NCBI GenBank assembly: GCA_009733575.1
Contig: ML769662.1
Location: 22,591 to 86,590 of the forward strand
Direction of reading: 5' to 3'
DNA from: Gymnopus androsaceus JB14
Lineage: Eukaryota > Basidiomycota > Agaricomycetes > Agaricales > Omphalotaceae
DNA length: 64,000 nt
The position numbers and the translations under genes are program-made. This document shows, piece after piece, positions 20,689 to 32,901 of the stretch. The notes under the pieces are model-generated. The model had not been told where the DNA came from and did not search any database. It saw only the letters and a program-made list of their open reading frames with translations. Within the stretch, counting starts at the first letter, position 1. Each line of letters starts with the position of its first letter.

Positions 20689-22554
20689 GTCTTCAAGAGA
20701 ATAATTCGAAAGAAAATAATAAAAGTGTGGACAGGAAGGATGTGAAAATTTAGATGAATCGATGTGGCTCGTATTTAAATCGAGTAAAAAAAGCAAAAGG
20801 CCGCTTGCATCCGCCACATTGGGTTGGCAAGAGAAAGCGCAACTGAGTTTTGATCAAGTTTTGATGGTAAATTGTTCTCGGAAGTGTGGCGCAAAAATAT
20901 TTGATCACATATAGTATAGTAAGTTGAAACATCAAATGAGCTGACGAACTTCCTTGCGAACAGGACATAAGCCACCAAACCAGAATATTGACACATCGGC
21001 AACTTGAGTTAGTAACATCCTAGAGCTCCGAGAGTATCTCCAGTGGTCAAGACGGCCTGAAGTAGGAGTCTCGACTGCTTGCCACAACGGCGGGAGCATT
21101 AGGTGCCCGCAGCGCGCATACAGGCGCTATGCATGTAGTGCGGAACCCGGCTGTTTCTCAATGGGACCGCGCCGTTTTATCTATCTACCTACCTACCATT
21201 GCAAACAGTGCCGGAGGCACATGCGAAAGGAAAAGTCAGCGCAGTGCGCTGAAAGGTTTCATGCATCGGAACCCAAAATAATTCTTGCATGCCATTCACC
21301 ATCCGTCAAACGTACCGGTCACCGCCTACCATCAGTTTCTCAACAGCAGCGGAATGTATATTTCAATAAAATTTCCCTTGCCAACAAGCAGGATTCAGGA
21401 ATATCTGCATACGTATAGCTGTAGAAGGACGAAAATTAGCTGACAACGATAGTACTGCAGCACATCCTGTCAATTAATAATGCGGCTTGCGACTTTGAGA
21501 ATAAAGTGGATATACAGCTGTGTCTGGGCCTTTCTTCCCCCAGGAAGGAATGTACTGTTTAAGAAAACACGTCGTTCTCGTATCCCCAAAAGTATGCTGG
21601 TTTCAGTCAACGTGGTGAATGATTTCTGATTATAAAGGTAATCTCCGATTACTTTATATATGACTCGGAATCGTCGAGTTTCGGACTCGTAATGTTCTTA
21701 GTAAAATGTTGGAACTTGAAAGCAAGACTGAAAGAGTCATAAGCGCCTGTGTCTGTGCGGCGTGTAAGGAAGGTTCACGGTTGTTGGCAAGGAGCTTTCA
21801 TGCCGTAGTATTATTGCATGTCGGGTAGCTATAATACAAAACTTGTAGCCAGACTCCAGAGGTATGCTTCCTCTGTTTTCCGACTCTCCTTGAAGTCGAC
21901 AGTGTTCAACACCTCCGATCCCCCCAAAAAGTGAATTCCTACGCATTACGCAAAACTTAGTACTCGGCGCTATCTCCGCGACAACAGACAGGCCATTTTT
22001 TTAGGTGTACCAGTACTCATTTGACCCAACTCAAAGCTGAGGGTTGTGAGACCCCCCGCTCATTCTTAGCCATCGTAAGTACCTCCATCCTATCTGTCGT
22101 GCTCGCTTATGCCTTCCCTCGAGTGAAGTTGCGATCGGACTGCAGTATTCATTCATAGACTAGCCGCTGCTAATCTTTACTAATAACTTCCTCCCCGCTG
22201 GCTCCTTTTCCCATCAAAAGACAGGATCACGGTTTTCGGAGTCAAGTGTCTAGAATACAGCAGCCTTCTGTTCTTGAATACCTTCTGTGGAATCACTGAA
22301 CTATACATCAAGAAGTTAAAATAGTATTCAAAATCAAACTCCTCGTCCTAATCGCTTAATACTCTAGTAGTGGAGCTAGTAGTACCGCTATGCTTGCTGA
22401 ATTCTGCGAACATGAGCACCCCGGGCCCCCGCTGGTGGCATGCAATGCAAACCTAGGCCACTTTGAAATTTCGCCAAAGTGATGCAAGAAATTCAGTTCT
22501 GGTGGGACTTGTGGACGAATGAATGGAACGGAATAGCAACAACGAATCTTTTGA
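20689..22554. other. Gene-poor stretch
   Basis: No gene supported. Contains CGGACTCG words near 21665-21690, and TAAGCGCC at 21740-21747, an orphan promoter word. Short open frames (for example 21161-21418) show no recognised domain. Confidence 0.4.
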
Positions 22555-23165
22555 AGTGGCCTAGTTTTTCTGGTATAGCTGTAATAGATATGTCTCGGTG
22601 TTTTTGAATCATGTCCATTGAAGTAAACATGCTTACTGGTAAGTACCTCATGAGTCTAAAAGGAAGACATGGAACACCCGAGTAGATAGAGGGTAGCAAC
22701 ATATTCGCGTTTCAATGGCTGGAATAGCTGTAATAGATAGAATCATGTCCATCAAAGCAAACATGCTTACTAGTAAGTATCTCGCGAGTCTAAAAGGAAA
22801 ACACAGAACACCCGAGTAGATAGAGGGTAACAACATATTCGCGTAATCTAATAACTGGAATAACATCAGAACACGAGATAGGTAATACTGTAATAGAAGA
22901 ATCATGTCATCAAAGCAAACATGCTTACTAGTAAGTATCTCGCGAGTCTAAAAGGAAAACACGGAACACCCGAGTAGATAGACTCGGGTAATGACATATT
23001 CGCGTTTCAATGGCTGAAATAGCTGTAAGTGATAGATATGTCTTAGTGTTTTGAATCATGTTCATCGAAGCAAACATGCTTACTATTAAGTACCTCGCGA
23101 GTCTAAAAGGAAAACACGGAACGCCCGAATAGATAGAGGGTAACAACAAATTCATGTTTCCAGAA
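22555..23165. repeat. Four tandem copies of a 134-158-bp unit with palindromes
   Basis: The anchor AACATGCTTACT occurs at 22626, 22760, 22918 and 23073. Copies 2 and 3 contain the perfect palindrome CTTACTAGTAAG, and three copies carry CTCGCGAG. Each also holds GAGTCTAAAAGGAA(A/G)AC and ACCCGAGTAGATAGAGGG-like ends. Copies differ by point changes and small indels. No gene fits on either strand. Confidence 0.85.
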
Positions 23166-23486
23166 TTGCGATTATTAATACCTGATCGGTTTCTCTAGAG
23201 AAGCCGTCTCCTGCAATGCGCAGTACTCGCACTCATATCGGGCCCATTTCCCTACAAAGAATAGGAATATTAGACAATATATATTGAAAGGGAAAAGAAA
23301 GGAATCTAACGTTCAAACTACAAGACACACACATTTTTGGAGGCACTGGATCCATATATATAAGTACCTAACGCCGAGGTATAATCCAGAACTTCATATT
23401 GTACGCCCATCGCGCGCTGCAGTCTAATAACCACTATTTCCATACCTAGAATTGAAATCAATTCCAGTCAGACAACTTAGCCTTCT

Positions 23487-24001
23487 CTAAAAAGTAACCT
23501 CACCTTCTTCTTTAACAATAATATAAATTGCGGGTAACTTTGAAGTACTTATACCCGCATGGTCTTGCACCAAGGCCGACAAGTGCAAAGTCAGATCGAT
23601 GGTTCTCCATCTTCCTTGACAATGTATAGATAAGGATAGTATATTCCCGGCGCATTTCATGCGCCTTTTGGATGATGGCATTGACTCTCTGCGAGAAGGA
23701 GTTGTCGAGTATATGAAGAGTAAGTAAGTAGTCTGCATTACGATTCAGTGTTTCGACCTTCCAAGGATGATTATTTGACATACCTTGCCACCTCTCAGCA
23801 CATCGTAGCTCTGATGATTGAATACATCCATAACAAGTTGCGGAACAGCATCATGACCAACATAGTTGGATTATCTGCAATGAGGGACATACTTTGCCTC
23901 TCTAACTGTTCCGAGGTGAGTGTTAGTGGTGCCGGTATGATGACACCCTCTGGACCGACAGTTCCTGCCTGTATAATTTGGTATCCGTAAGTTCCGTCCA
24001 C
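23487..24001 (-). other. Unrecognised open frames joined to a MYND fragment
   Basis: Minus-strand frames of 68-89 codons (AGTVGPEGVIIPAPLTLTSE and neighbours) continue directly from the MYND-derived codons VDGTYGYQ at 24001. I do not recognise the protein. Frame changes suggest introns or decay. It may be host sequence captured at the break of the MYND copy. Confidence 0.3.
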
Positions 24002-24265
24002 AGAAAGACAAGACTGAGAAGCATATCTTTCTCAACAAACTTATTTCTGAGCAGAGAATCTTCGCAAATTTGCGGATAAATGCCGATTATACCTCTGACG
24101 ATTTCTCTATTCCTGTAAACCTTTGTCTAATCGGGAATAGACATCATGTGCATGGGATTAAATATCTTTGACCCCATTTGTCGTCGATATATCTAAAGCC
24201 AAACCTTCATCAATAGCTGAACAAAGGATGCGAGATCATTAAACGTTACCTGAGTCATAGTCCAA
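24002..24265 (-). pseudogene. Truncated copy of the 5' part of MYND-2
   Basis: Closely matches 31270-31540 (exon with the codons for YTQIYEDSLLRNKFVEKG and its flanking introns) with substitutions and a 10-bp gap. Homology ends abruptly at 24001. A stray piece of the MYND family lying just downstream of MYND-1. Confidence 0.7.
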
Positions 24266-24526
24266 AAACTCGTTCTGCTACCCCACATGATGCTAACTTG
24301 ATGAAACACCTAAGCAAATACTTTACACTAACTTCGAGTTAGATGTAGTATTTCTTTTGCGGATGAAGGGGAACTGAAGAGGCTTATTGTGCGCTTTTGC
24401 TCATTGTTCGAACTAAGTGATGGTTCTCACGTCACATATAAGGAAGGGTCTGATCCTTTTTGGGACATAGCCGTGACTTTGTCCAACTTTGTACAATACA
24501 AAGGGTTACAAGAAAACTACATCCAT

Positions 24527-26885
24527 TCATGCTTTACATTTCTTCTTGTGTTCTCCCCAATGCATCTTCTGACACGACACATCACAGTATCTGGATTTGA
24601 AGAGTCAGTTTTAATAACCAAGCAGGCTACAGCTTACGTACCTCGTCTTTGCACAACCCGAACACTTCTTCAACACCGCACTTGGATTGCCGCACCATGA
24701 GCAACAATATAAAATCGCTTTGCTCATATTCACATTTGGATGCGCAGCCCACTTTTTCGCACAACCACCATCATCCAGCTGCAGGTCGTCCAAGAACTTG
24801 GTCAAGTCATTCTGAACCTTCTCCGAATCGGGAGAGACGTCAGGCTGTTTAGGACTCTCATCGTTCAACTGTAAGATGACATTGTTCCATTCATCGACGG
24901 CAATGGAGAATTTGGATACGACAGCCTCTTGAGTGAGGCGCATCTGGGTTCGAGGGATCTTGATCTCGAGCGCGCGGCTGAGGGCATGAGATTGTGCGAG
25001 TTGCTGACAGGATGGCTGGAATGATAGGTTACAATGCTAAAGAGACCACAATTGAGCTGAACCGCACCTGGATTTCCACGAGGTCAACACTGGTATTCGG
25101 GTCCTTGAATGAGGATCGTAAGCAAGATATTCCAATACAACACATTCCTCATATGTTGATTGTCTGGAGGCGCTTCGGCAACAAAAGTCTTCGAGTCGTT
25201 CCATGCGCTCATCAAGAACGCAACACCCTCCTCCCACTTTGGATCCTCCTCTGACGAGGCGTCTTCCAGCACCCGCAAGCCCATATCACCCGCATGCTGT
25301 ACAGCACGTTGCATGAGCTGAAATCATATAAACGGTGTAGTCTGCTTGGACTTCAAACCCTTCTTGGCCGATCTCAGGCCCACAGTAGTATCCGCCAACA
25401 TACTCCTCGCGTAGTAATAGTATGCCATCTCCGGATTTCGAACGAGTCCCTTTTTTGCGACTTCAGCAGCTTCCGGAACACGACCTTTCATGATAAGATA
25501 CTTGATTTCTAGCACATCCACTTTATCCACCTCCCCTGGTCCAGCTCTCTGCCGAAGCAGTTTTGCACAATGCGGAAGCGCATCGACATAGGTATGGAAT
25601 GGCAAACCAGTGTCAACGCCGGTTTCAATTCTGCCTGTGCGTGGATCTTGTGCTTCAAAGTAACCGTCTGCAATAGAATACTCGGTGCACACAATGAGCT
25701 CGGCCAGAGTCAATCCGAGTTTGTATAGGTCTCGATCTCGTAGAACATCCATCAAGGCACTCTGGAAATCGTGTGCAGCCTTCACTGTGATGAACATCTC
25801 TGTACGGAAAGGGCCATAGTCGGCCAACGCGTCAGCGAGAGGGTCTGGGAGGCGGCGCTGTTGGAAGAAGACCTTGGGGTCAAGATTCCCAAAGTCGAAC
25901 TCGGCATCCAATCAGAAGAGCCTAATGAGCCCGTTTAAGCAAGTAGATCTATTCTCCCATTGTGCGCTGCGCAGACCAGCAATAAGGAAATTGACGGAAG
26001 ACGGATTTTCGAGGAAAACTTGAGAGCAATGGAATGCGGAGATGGAAACAAGGCGGGCACCATGTTCGATGAGGAATTTAGGAGCGGTCGGTTTTTTCAG
26101 CTGCAATGTTACTTGCCTCAAGACACGGGACATATCAATGGTTTTCAAAACGGCAGCTTCAGGCTGGTTCTGTATCTGGGTGTCAATATTGCATTGAATA
26201 TGAACAAGGACATGGCACAATATCCCGATGATGAGCTCGGCGAACATGTCATCCTCGGGGTATTCTTCGAGGAAATCTACGAGCTTTCCAGTGAGTTTCG
26301 CCAGATCTAGAAAGATCTCATCAGACCCATGGTGCGCGACACTCGACAGGGAGCGTAAAGCGATACGTCGAGTTGGGTCATTATCGAGTAATGGAACTAG
26401 TTTCGAAAGAAAACCTATACCGAAAAAAAGTTTCAGATTCTGCTGCCTGCGTATTTCAGATTCACTTGCCTCGTTGGAAGAGTTTTTCTCTCAAGATCGC
26501 GTCTGCACACATCTTGGCGTATATTCCGACTATTCCACCCAAGACCCTCGGGTTCCTCGCATACTTTGTGTACGCTCCATCGAGACATTGCCATATTCCA
26601 TCAAAGTTTGAATGAACGCATTTCAGTCCGCCTCTGGTGCTTAGATCTTCGGAAATACAGTCAGCTTGAATCTGAGCGAACAATGAACTGGGATTGCTCA
26701 CCAGGAATTTTGAAGTAGTTGCACAAAATATCCACGACACGAGCCCATCCTTCTGCGTTATCAATGTCACCCACATACGACTCTGGAGTTAGTGAGGATT
26801 CAGAATTATTTGAAGGTGTTGTATCGGAAACAGTTGTCGGTTTCTTCTTTTTGGGAGCATTTTTCTTGCTTCCTGGTCCAGGCAT
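24527..26885 (-). pseudogene. MYND-type zinc-finger protein, copy 1 (nonsense codons)
   Basis: Large protein with an armadillo-like helical body and a C-terminal MYND finger (protein-interaction module). Start MPGPGSKKNAPKKKKP at 26885 (basic leader). Helical blocks include GIVGIYAKMCADAILREKLF, LRSLSSVAHHGSDEIFLDLA and ALPHCAKLLRQRAGPGEVDK. The finger is C-x2-C...C-x2-C (CSWCGNPSAVLKKCSGCAKT) then, after an intron, RYCDVSCQKMHWGEHKKKC and a stop at 24527. In-frame TGA codons lie at 25912-25914 (a related fragment at 55240 has CGA) and 25324-25326, and a one-base insertion is near 25100. A GC-AG intron (G|GCAAGT...TATAG) follows LFQRG. Probably inactive. Confidence 0.7.
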
Positions 26886-27021
26886 TGATGAAGCTTTAGA
26901 AGTTTGTGGTATAATTTTAAGTAGATGAGTCAATAGATGGGTTAGGTAGCAAGCAGAAACCGTTGTTCTTGCAAGTTCAGGTTGAACCAATTTGGCGCTA
27001 CTACCAGTACTAGGCACTTAA

Positions 27022-27029
27022 GGCGCTTA
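27022..27029 (-). promoter_or_regulatory. GGCGCTTA promoter word upstream of MYND-1
   Basis: AAGGCGCTTAATTCC, 137 bp upstream of the MYND-1 start; TTTGGCGCTA at about 26991 lies closer still. Confidence 0.3.
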
Positions 27030-27410
27030 ATTCCTTTCTTTCCTTGTCGATCTTATCATAAGCTCTTGGCGGAGGGAGGGAGACAAGTAGGAGCAAAGCT
27101 CAAAATACATAAATACCTCTGCCTTGCGGAGGCTGCGACGAAAGAATTCCAGTTCCGACTCCTCAAACGCCTCGCGCCTCAATTTTGAACTTTTTCCGTC
27201 TCGGATTTACCCTCGAAGTTGTGTGATTTTTGCGTGTGTTTTGTGAAAATGATGGTTGCAAGACTTGACCTAGAGCCACTGCCGCTGAGAATTTGACGGA
27301 ACAGTTGAAACATCGCAAAAGAAAGAAAAATTTAGAACTTGGCAAGCGCTTACAGTACACAGATGTTCATTCAAGTTCACTACATTTGGGGCACTACTAG
27401 ACTGGTCCCT

Positions 27411-28668
27411 TCATGCCACGGTATACACCAGCTTCTCCCTACTATACTTTCCATCTCTCATGATCTCAAGACCCTCTTGAATCTGCTCCAGCCCACCCTG
27501 CATGTGTCTCAAACACTGAGTGTTGAACCTGGGATTTCCCTGGCCCTCCTTCCAGTTCTCCAGGATGCGAGGCATGTATTTGGAAACATATTCTAACGCG
27601 GCGGCCTTGTCCTGAGGCATGGCAGGTAGCTTGAGAAAACCACCAAATGTTAGAGCAGACCCAATTTCGGTGAGGACAAGGATGAATTCTACATGGACGT
27701 CTTTGCGGCGGTTTTTGGTCGCTTCGGATACCGGAAGAGCTGTGATAATATTACCTCCACGAGAAGCAGACATAGCATCCTAAATCAATGAAGTAAATTT
27801 GGATTCAAAAGAATCAAGAAATCATACTCACAACACATGCGTCTGTGCTTCCATTCTCACAAACAGTATCCAATCCGTAGATAATACCTTCTTCGCCAGT
27901 GGCAGCCTGGATCTGCTTCATTACATCCGTAGCTTTGTAGTCGAAGCAAGCCTCTGCACCAAGAGCTTTGAGCTCTTCATGTGCCGCTACACTCGCCGTC
28001 ACAAAAACTTTCAAACCTGAGAGTACTGCAAGTTGTACAGCGTGGTGCCCAACAGCGGTAGATCCACCCCAAATTAGGATAGATTCGCGGCTGGGGTTTG
28101 GGCTGAAGGGTTTGGGGATGTTCAGACGCATGTAGAAGGCTTGTACGGCGGTAAGGTGAGGGACAGGGAAGGATGCGGCTTCTTCGTAGGTCATAGACTT
28201 GGGAAGTTTGAAGCAAACGGCTGCGACGAAACGCACATATTCCGAGTAAGCGCCATTATTGGTTTGGAAAGAGCCTCCAAAACTTATTCATGTTCAAGAC
28301 TTGAGAAATGAAAGCACAAACAAGAAGCTCACGTAAATCCAGAGGCACGATTGCCTACTTGCAAGTGCTTTACAGCGGAGCCAATTTTGACTACATCGCC
28401 TGCAGCATCACAGCCAGCGATAGTTCCAGGTTTGCCGAATGGTCCTATAGCATGCTTCCAGTCAGTGGGATTCAACCCAACTGCACGGACACGGATCTGG
28501 CAAATGAGAGATTAGTATGAGAGCAATAAAGTGAAGGCTACCTACGATGATCTGATCCTCAGGAAGATTCTTCACCAAGTCCTGTGATGCAAAAGGAATC
28601 TCGATGACCTTGAGGGTCTTGTCTGGCTGGATCTGGAGCGCTTCAATAGTTTCGGGTAAGGAGGCCAT
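27411..28668 (-). CDS. LovC/ToxD-like enoyl reductase, copy B (intact)
   Basis: Exons 28668-28546, 28496-28333, 28282-27832 and 27779-27411 join to 368 codons with no break. GroES-like N domain (VIEIPFASQDLVKNLPEDQ, RVRAVGLNPTDWKHAIGPFG, GTIAGCDAAGDVV), then a Rossmann domain with IWGGSTAVGHHAVQLAVLSG as the NADPH-binding loop. The typical zinc ligands of alcohol dehydrogenases are absent, as in trans-acting enoyl reductases (LovC, ToxD) and quinone reductases. No polyketide synthase lies in the window, so the substrate is unknown. It sits between two MYND genes on the same strand. About 90% like the other four copies by eye. Confidence 0.85.
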
Positions 28669-29410
28669 TGATGATAATTAGAGGGCATTCGAAAGAAGGT
28701 CTCTTTATATTGCAGTCAGAATGAATTGATGATAAAGGTTGTCCAGCAATTACTGAGCTGTGACCGAAGCCATTACAAAGCTCGCAAGTATCGATTGGTA
28801 ACTAGCGACTTTAGATGTGTCGGGATACCGCGCCCACAATGATAGACGCCAGGTGTTCCTCTATGCAATTCCAGTCGATGAGTATTGAGCACTTTCTTGA
28901 GAACCTCAGCAAGATTGATCGCGTCAATCATCAAGAATAGGATCGGTTTGGATGCAAGCATAGACAAACGAGTTACTAGTGCGATGAGTCGATGATAAAC
29001 AACCGCCTGTTGGGGTCTGCTTCGTACTACTGTACCATCTAGGGTGTTCTCTGATGTACGCTCAGGCCCGAGAGTGCTTTGTCAGTGCTGTAAGTGCATT
29101 CCAGATACAAGAAATACCGAAATGATCCGTATCGCACACCCAGCTATTTCGTAGCAGCTTCTTGCATTGGTCCTTGCGACCTACATAGGTTACTCCAGCG
29201 TTCTTGCACCCCAGTGCCCGTCAGTACACTGCGGATGTACTCCACCTTTTATCACCTATTTATTCCTGCTTCTCTCACATGCAGTCTCCCTCATTTATAA
29301 TTTCATTCATCGCTTGAGCTTAAATCCATATTTTGATACAACCTGTCAATCGCGTTAAGTATTCAGGAAGTCGAAGATTCCAAAAAAAAAAAAAACTTAC
29401 AGATATCGAT
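28669..29410. other. Conserved 5' flank of reductase, with degenerate frames
   Basis: Matches 17514-18250 upstream of reductase A and, for its first part, 34209-34660 upstream of copy C. Codon-like pieces such as CPHC and QCPSVHC on the plus strand in copy A are scrambled here, so I read this as non-coding promoter DNA or old debris. Confidence 0.45.
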
Positions 29411-31663
29411 TTATTTAGTCTTACACTGTTTCTTATGCTCTGACCAATGCAATTTCTGGCACTGACTATCGCAATATCTGTGAATTGGCACAAAATTCAG
29501 TCGCATCCTTTTGTAATAATATCCACCTCACCTGGCATCCCCGCATCCTGAACATTTTCTGAGAACGGCCGAGGGATTGTGACAATACGTACATCTCTTG
29601 AGCCATATATCCTGAATATCAACATCGGGTTTAGACCCTGCCGAGCATTTGAAAGTCTCCCCAAGGCTCATATCACTCAACCAAAGGGCGAGCTCGTCTG
29701 TGGCTGCCTTAGAGAACTCTGCAGCAGGAACCTGCTCATCAAGCCGTTCGTCCATCGATTGGATACCTTCTCCCCAATCCCATTCGGCATCTTTAAAGAG
29801 CCTTACAATCATCTTCGCTGCCCCACGACCTTCGGTTTGCAAAATCTGCGCTTTCAAATAGTTGCTGATATCTTCAGATAGTTCGAGTTTTTTCATCGCA
29901 CGCTGTTTTAGGGAGTTATTTCATGAAGATCAGTCATAGCAGGATTCTGAAACTTACCTGAACTAGCTGCAGGTTAGCGTTAGGTCCCTCTAATGTAAGC
30001 GTCAACATGATATTCCAATACAACACTGTCTTCAAGTGTATACTGTCTGGGGGAGCTTCCTTGATATAGGTCCTGGAATCTTCCAGGGCACTCATTAGAA
30101 ACGCGACTGCCTCTTCCCACATCAACCGTCTATGTCCCTCAACTTGATGGAAATAACTGATGCCTAGAAATGCAGCCAAATCGACAGCACAATACAGCAG
30201 CTGGAATTTCATGAAAGTATTGATGTGCTTGCATTTCAAGCCTTTCTTTGCCGCGCGAAGCCCATCTTCAGAGTTTGGGAGAATGCTAATGGCGTAGTAT
30301 GTGTAGGGAGAATTTGGGTTTCGTAACAAGCATTGTTGAGACTTCAATGAGATCTCATCCCAGCGCTGATGCATGACCAGATATTTTAGCTCCACGATAT
30401 CTGCCCTATCCATATCGCCTGGACTGCCTTTTGCACGCAACGCATTCACACAAAGAGGAATGACTTCCTTGAGTGGGAGTTCGGGATAATCGGGCAGGGA
30501 ATATTCCGTTTGAAGAACGAATTCCGCATACTTGATGCCTAGAACATAGTAGTCACGATGCTGAAGGGCTGCTTCTACTACGTTCATAATTTCCTGAAAG
30601 GTTTCGCGCTGCTGGTAGCTCTGCAATCGGTAAATACCATACTTGTTGAAAGCTGCGAGGATATGTGATGGGACGTGGTGTTCTTTCGAGAGCAGCTGGT
30701 CAAGTTGGTCAATATCCATCTGCGCTCGATCGACAACACCAGAAAGCATAAACGACCGGACTATCGCGCCCAAACAAAATCCGCGTATCCCCCAATCCTT
30801 GCTTTTCAGCCCAGCCACAAGGAATTTATCCAGCTCGGGCTCGGAGCGGAATGTGCATTCGGACAGTGTAGCGAGGAAGCGTGTATCAATTGTATACCGT
30901 GGTTGATTAAGGTTTTGTCTGCGTAGGGCTGTCGCAGATGGAAGATTGTCTGCTTCAGGATGGTTCTCATGTCCAAGGAACAATGGATATCTGGCATCTC
31001 AGGACCTTCGATGGGCCCGTTAACGGCAGCAGAGACAGAGTGAGATACGACAGTGATGATGAGCTTGGCTGTCAGAGGCTCGTCAGGATAGTCAAGGAGG
31101 GTTTGGACAAGTTCCAGTGTATATTGGGCGACTTCGGCGTGCATTTTCGAGCCACCGTGGTGACTAACATTGACCAACGTACTGAGGACTTTGTTTCGAC
31201 AAGCGTCTCTTTTGAGCAGAGGAAACAATCGAGCAAGTAGACCTTGATATCCATGAGTTTCATCCACAGAAAGACAAGACTGAGAAGCATACCTTTTTCA
31301 ACAAACTTGTTTCTGAGCAGAGAATCTTCGTAAATTTGCGTATAAATGCCGATTATACCTCTGACGATTCTGTCGTGTTGCTCATATTCCTGTAAAGCTT
31401 TGTCTAGTCGGCAATAGATGTCATCTGCATGGGAGTAAATCTTTTTGAGCCCACTTGTCGTCGAGATATCTGAAGCCAAATCTTCATCAATAACTGAACA
31501 AAGGATGCGAGATGATTAAATATTAAGTACCTGGTATCCGGAGTCGATTGCGTATTATTTCTACGGCATTCTTCCAACTTCCTGCGTGGGCTACATCTCC
31601 TGGGAAATCCCTTGGGGAGATATTAGTAGCAGATGAAGTTCTTTTGCTCTTGCCTTTAGGCAT
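29411..31663 (-). CDS. MYND-type zinc-finger protein, copy 2
   Basis: Paralogue of the gene ending at 24527. Start MPKGKSKRTSSATNISPRDF at 31663; a 37-nt intron follows LRIPG, another follows VEKG. Helical body: GIIGIYTQIYEDSLLRNKF, LSTLVNVSHHGGSKMHAEVA, GIKYAEFVLQTEYSLPDYPE, WEEAVAFLMSALEDSRTYI. Complete MYND finger: CTYCHNPSAVLRKCSGCGDA | RYCDSQCQKLHWSEHKKQC, stop at 29411. One frame slip at about 30850 (between LHCPNA and TFRSEPELDKFLVAG) is needed; otherwise open. MYND fingers bind proline-rich partners; role here unknown. The pairing with a reductase is repeated elsewhere in the window. Confidence 0.75.
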
Positions 31664-31851
31664 GGCTTGTGGTCAAAGAAGAAATGTGGGATTTTCATAT
31701 TGATGAGTTCCGAATCTTGTGATTATCAGAGGCAAGGAAGAATCCAGTGTTGTGATTCATAACTAGTAACTAGGAGGGGAGTACCATACATTTGACTTCG
31801 TCTATGATGATAGAAAATAAAAACCTGAATGAACTAACTCAAGTCGCGCGT

Positions 31852-31859
31852 TAAGCGCC
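31852..31859 (+). promoter_or_regulatory. TAAGCGCC word upstream of MYND-2
   Basis: GCGCGTTAAGCGCCTG, 189 bp before the MYND-2 start at 31663. Confidence 0.3.
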
Positions 31860-31869
31860 TGAATAGACG

Positions 31870-32270
31870 CCCACACTTATAAAGCCAATTTGAAATTTAT
31901 CTTTCTTTCCAACCACCAGCAGACCGAAAACCGCGATACTCGTTCCACACAGGACTCTTTATGGTCCATCCTCGCGATTGGGTCAAGATCTGAGGATATA
32001 TGCTCCCTTGATTGGCTTTAGCTGAGCCTGGCTATAATTTTCTCAAGCCCAACGATGCTCTTGCCAGACCCGAGGATTTTCGTCTCGTTGCGGAAGGAGG
32101 GAGAATGGCTTGGACTTGTCGTGGAGATTGGGTGGCTGTAGTCGACGAGTACGTTTCCCGTTGTCCCACCTCTTTTTGCATGCCACAGTGCTCTTCTTCA
32201 GCGGAGCACAGGGATGGCTAGCTTAAGCAGCCTCCTGTGTGTTTATCATCAACATCGTCAAGTCACCAAA
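31870..32270 (+). pseudogene. Unidentified 5' gene fragment
   Basis: A promoter-like stretch with TTATAAA at about 31878 leads into a short frame with NFLKPNDALARPEDFRLVAE and GGRMAWTCRGDWVAVVDEY followed by a possible donor (GTACG). No continuation is found downstream. I do not recognise the family; likely the cut-off start of a gene, perhaps once transcribed divergently from MYND-2. Confidence 0.3.
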
Positions 32271-32337
32271 TCTCTTTGGCCAGCCATGTGCTGGCTTGAC
32301 ATGAGTCATGGCAATTAGCCATGACCCATGAACCTGC

Positions 32338-32890
32338 TTTTCGAGTACGGATGGATTGCTCTGGTCAATCACCCGAAAGAATTGCGCGTTTAATATGCAG
32401 AACGGACCATAAGTAACCTGCAGGTCGAAGACCTATAGGTTATTTTTTGGTTAACCGACTGGAGCGATGTTTGATCAGGTATACGAGGAGGGACGGGTTA
32501 TTGTTTTTCGTGTCGGCTTCAGTCATCCTTCAGTGCACTTCGCGGTGCACAGTTGTTGCCTCGTCTCGCGAACAAGTTGACGATTGTGAAACTTGATTCA
32601 GACTATTCTTGGTCTGCGGTGTTCAATTTTTTCCTCGTCGTTCTCTTTTCGAAGAGATGCTATGTACGTACGCAGTTAAAGTTAAAAATGTCATTATACC
32701 TGCTCAACAACGCTGGTACTTTTCTTGAATCACTCCATGAGAAACGCGTACAAGGAAGCGGGAGAAAAGTTGCACGAGATGCCTTCCGCCCCAACACGGA
32801 AGCTGTACAATTTTCTCGTACATACTAAAATCAGGCTCTGGTGCGATGGGAAGAGAAGTTCATTTCAAGTTCACCACACTCTGGGCACTA
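32338..32890. repeat. Direct repeat unit, left copy (3' flank of reductase C)
   Basis: Closely matches 35346-35890, the same flank of reductase D. Shared landmarks: CGGGTTATTGTTTT, the hairpin TGCACTTCGCGGTGCA, TCTTTTCGAAGAGATGCT, CACTCCATGAGAAACG. Together with the adjoining reductases this is a tandem duplication with a period of about 3.0 kb. Confidence 0.8.
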
Positions 32891-32901
32891 CGCTAGTCTC
32901 T

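Noticed and set aside
24370..31663. A transposon carrying the MYND and reductase genes
   Set aside because: No transposase, reverse transcriptase, terminal repeats or target-site duplication found at the block ends.
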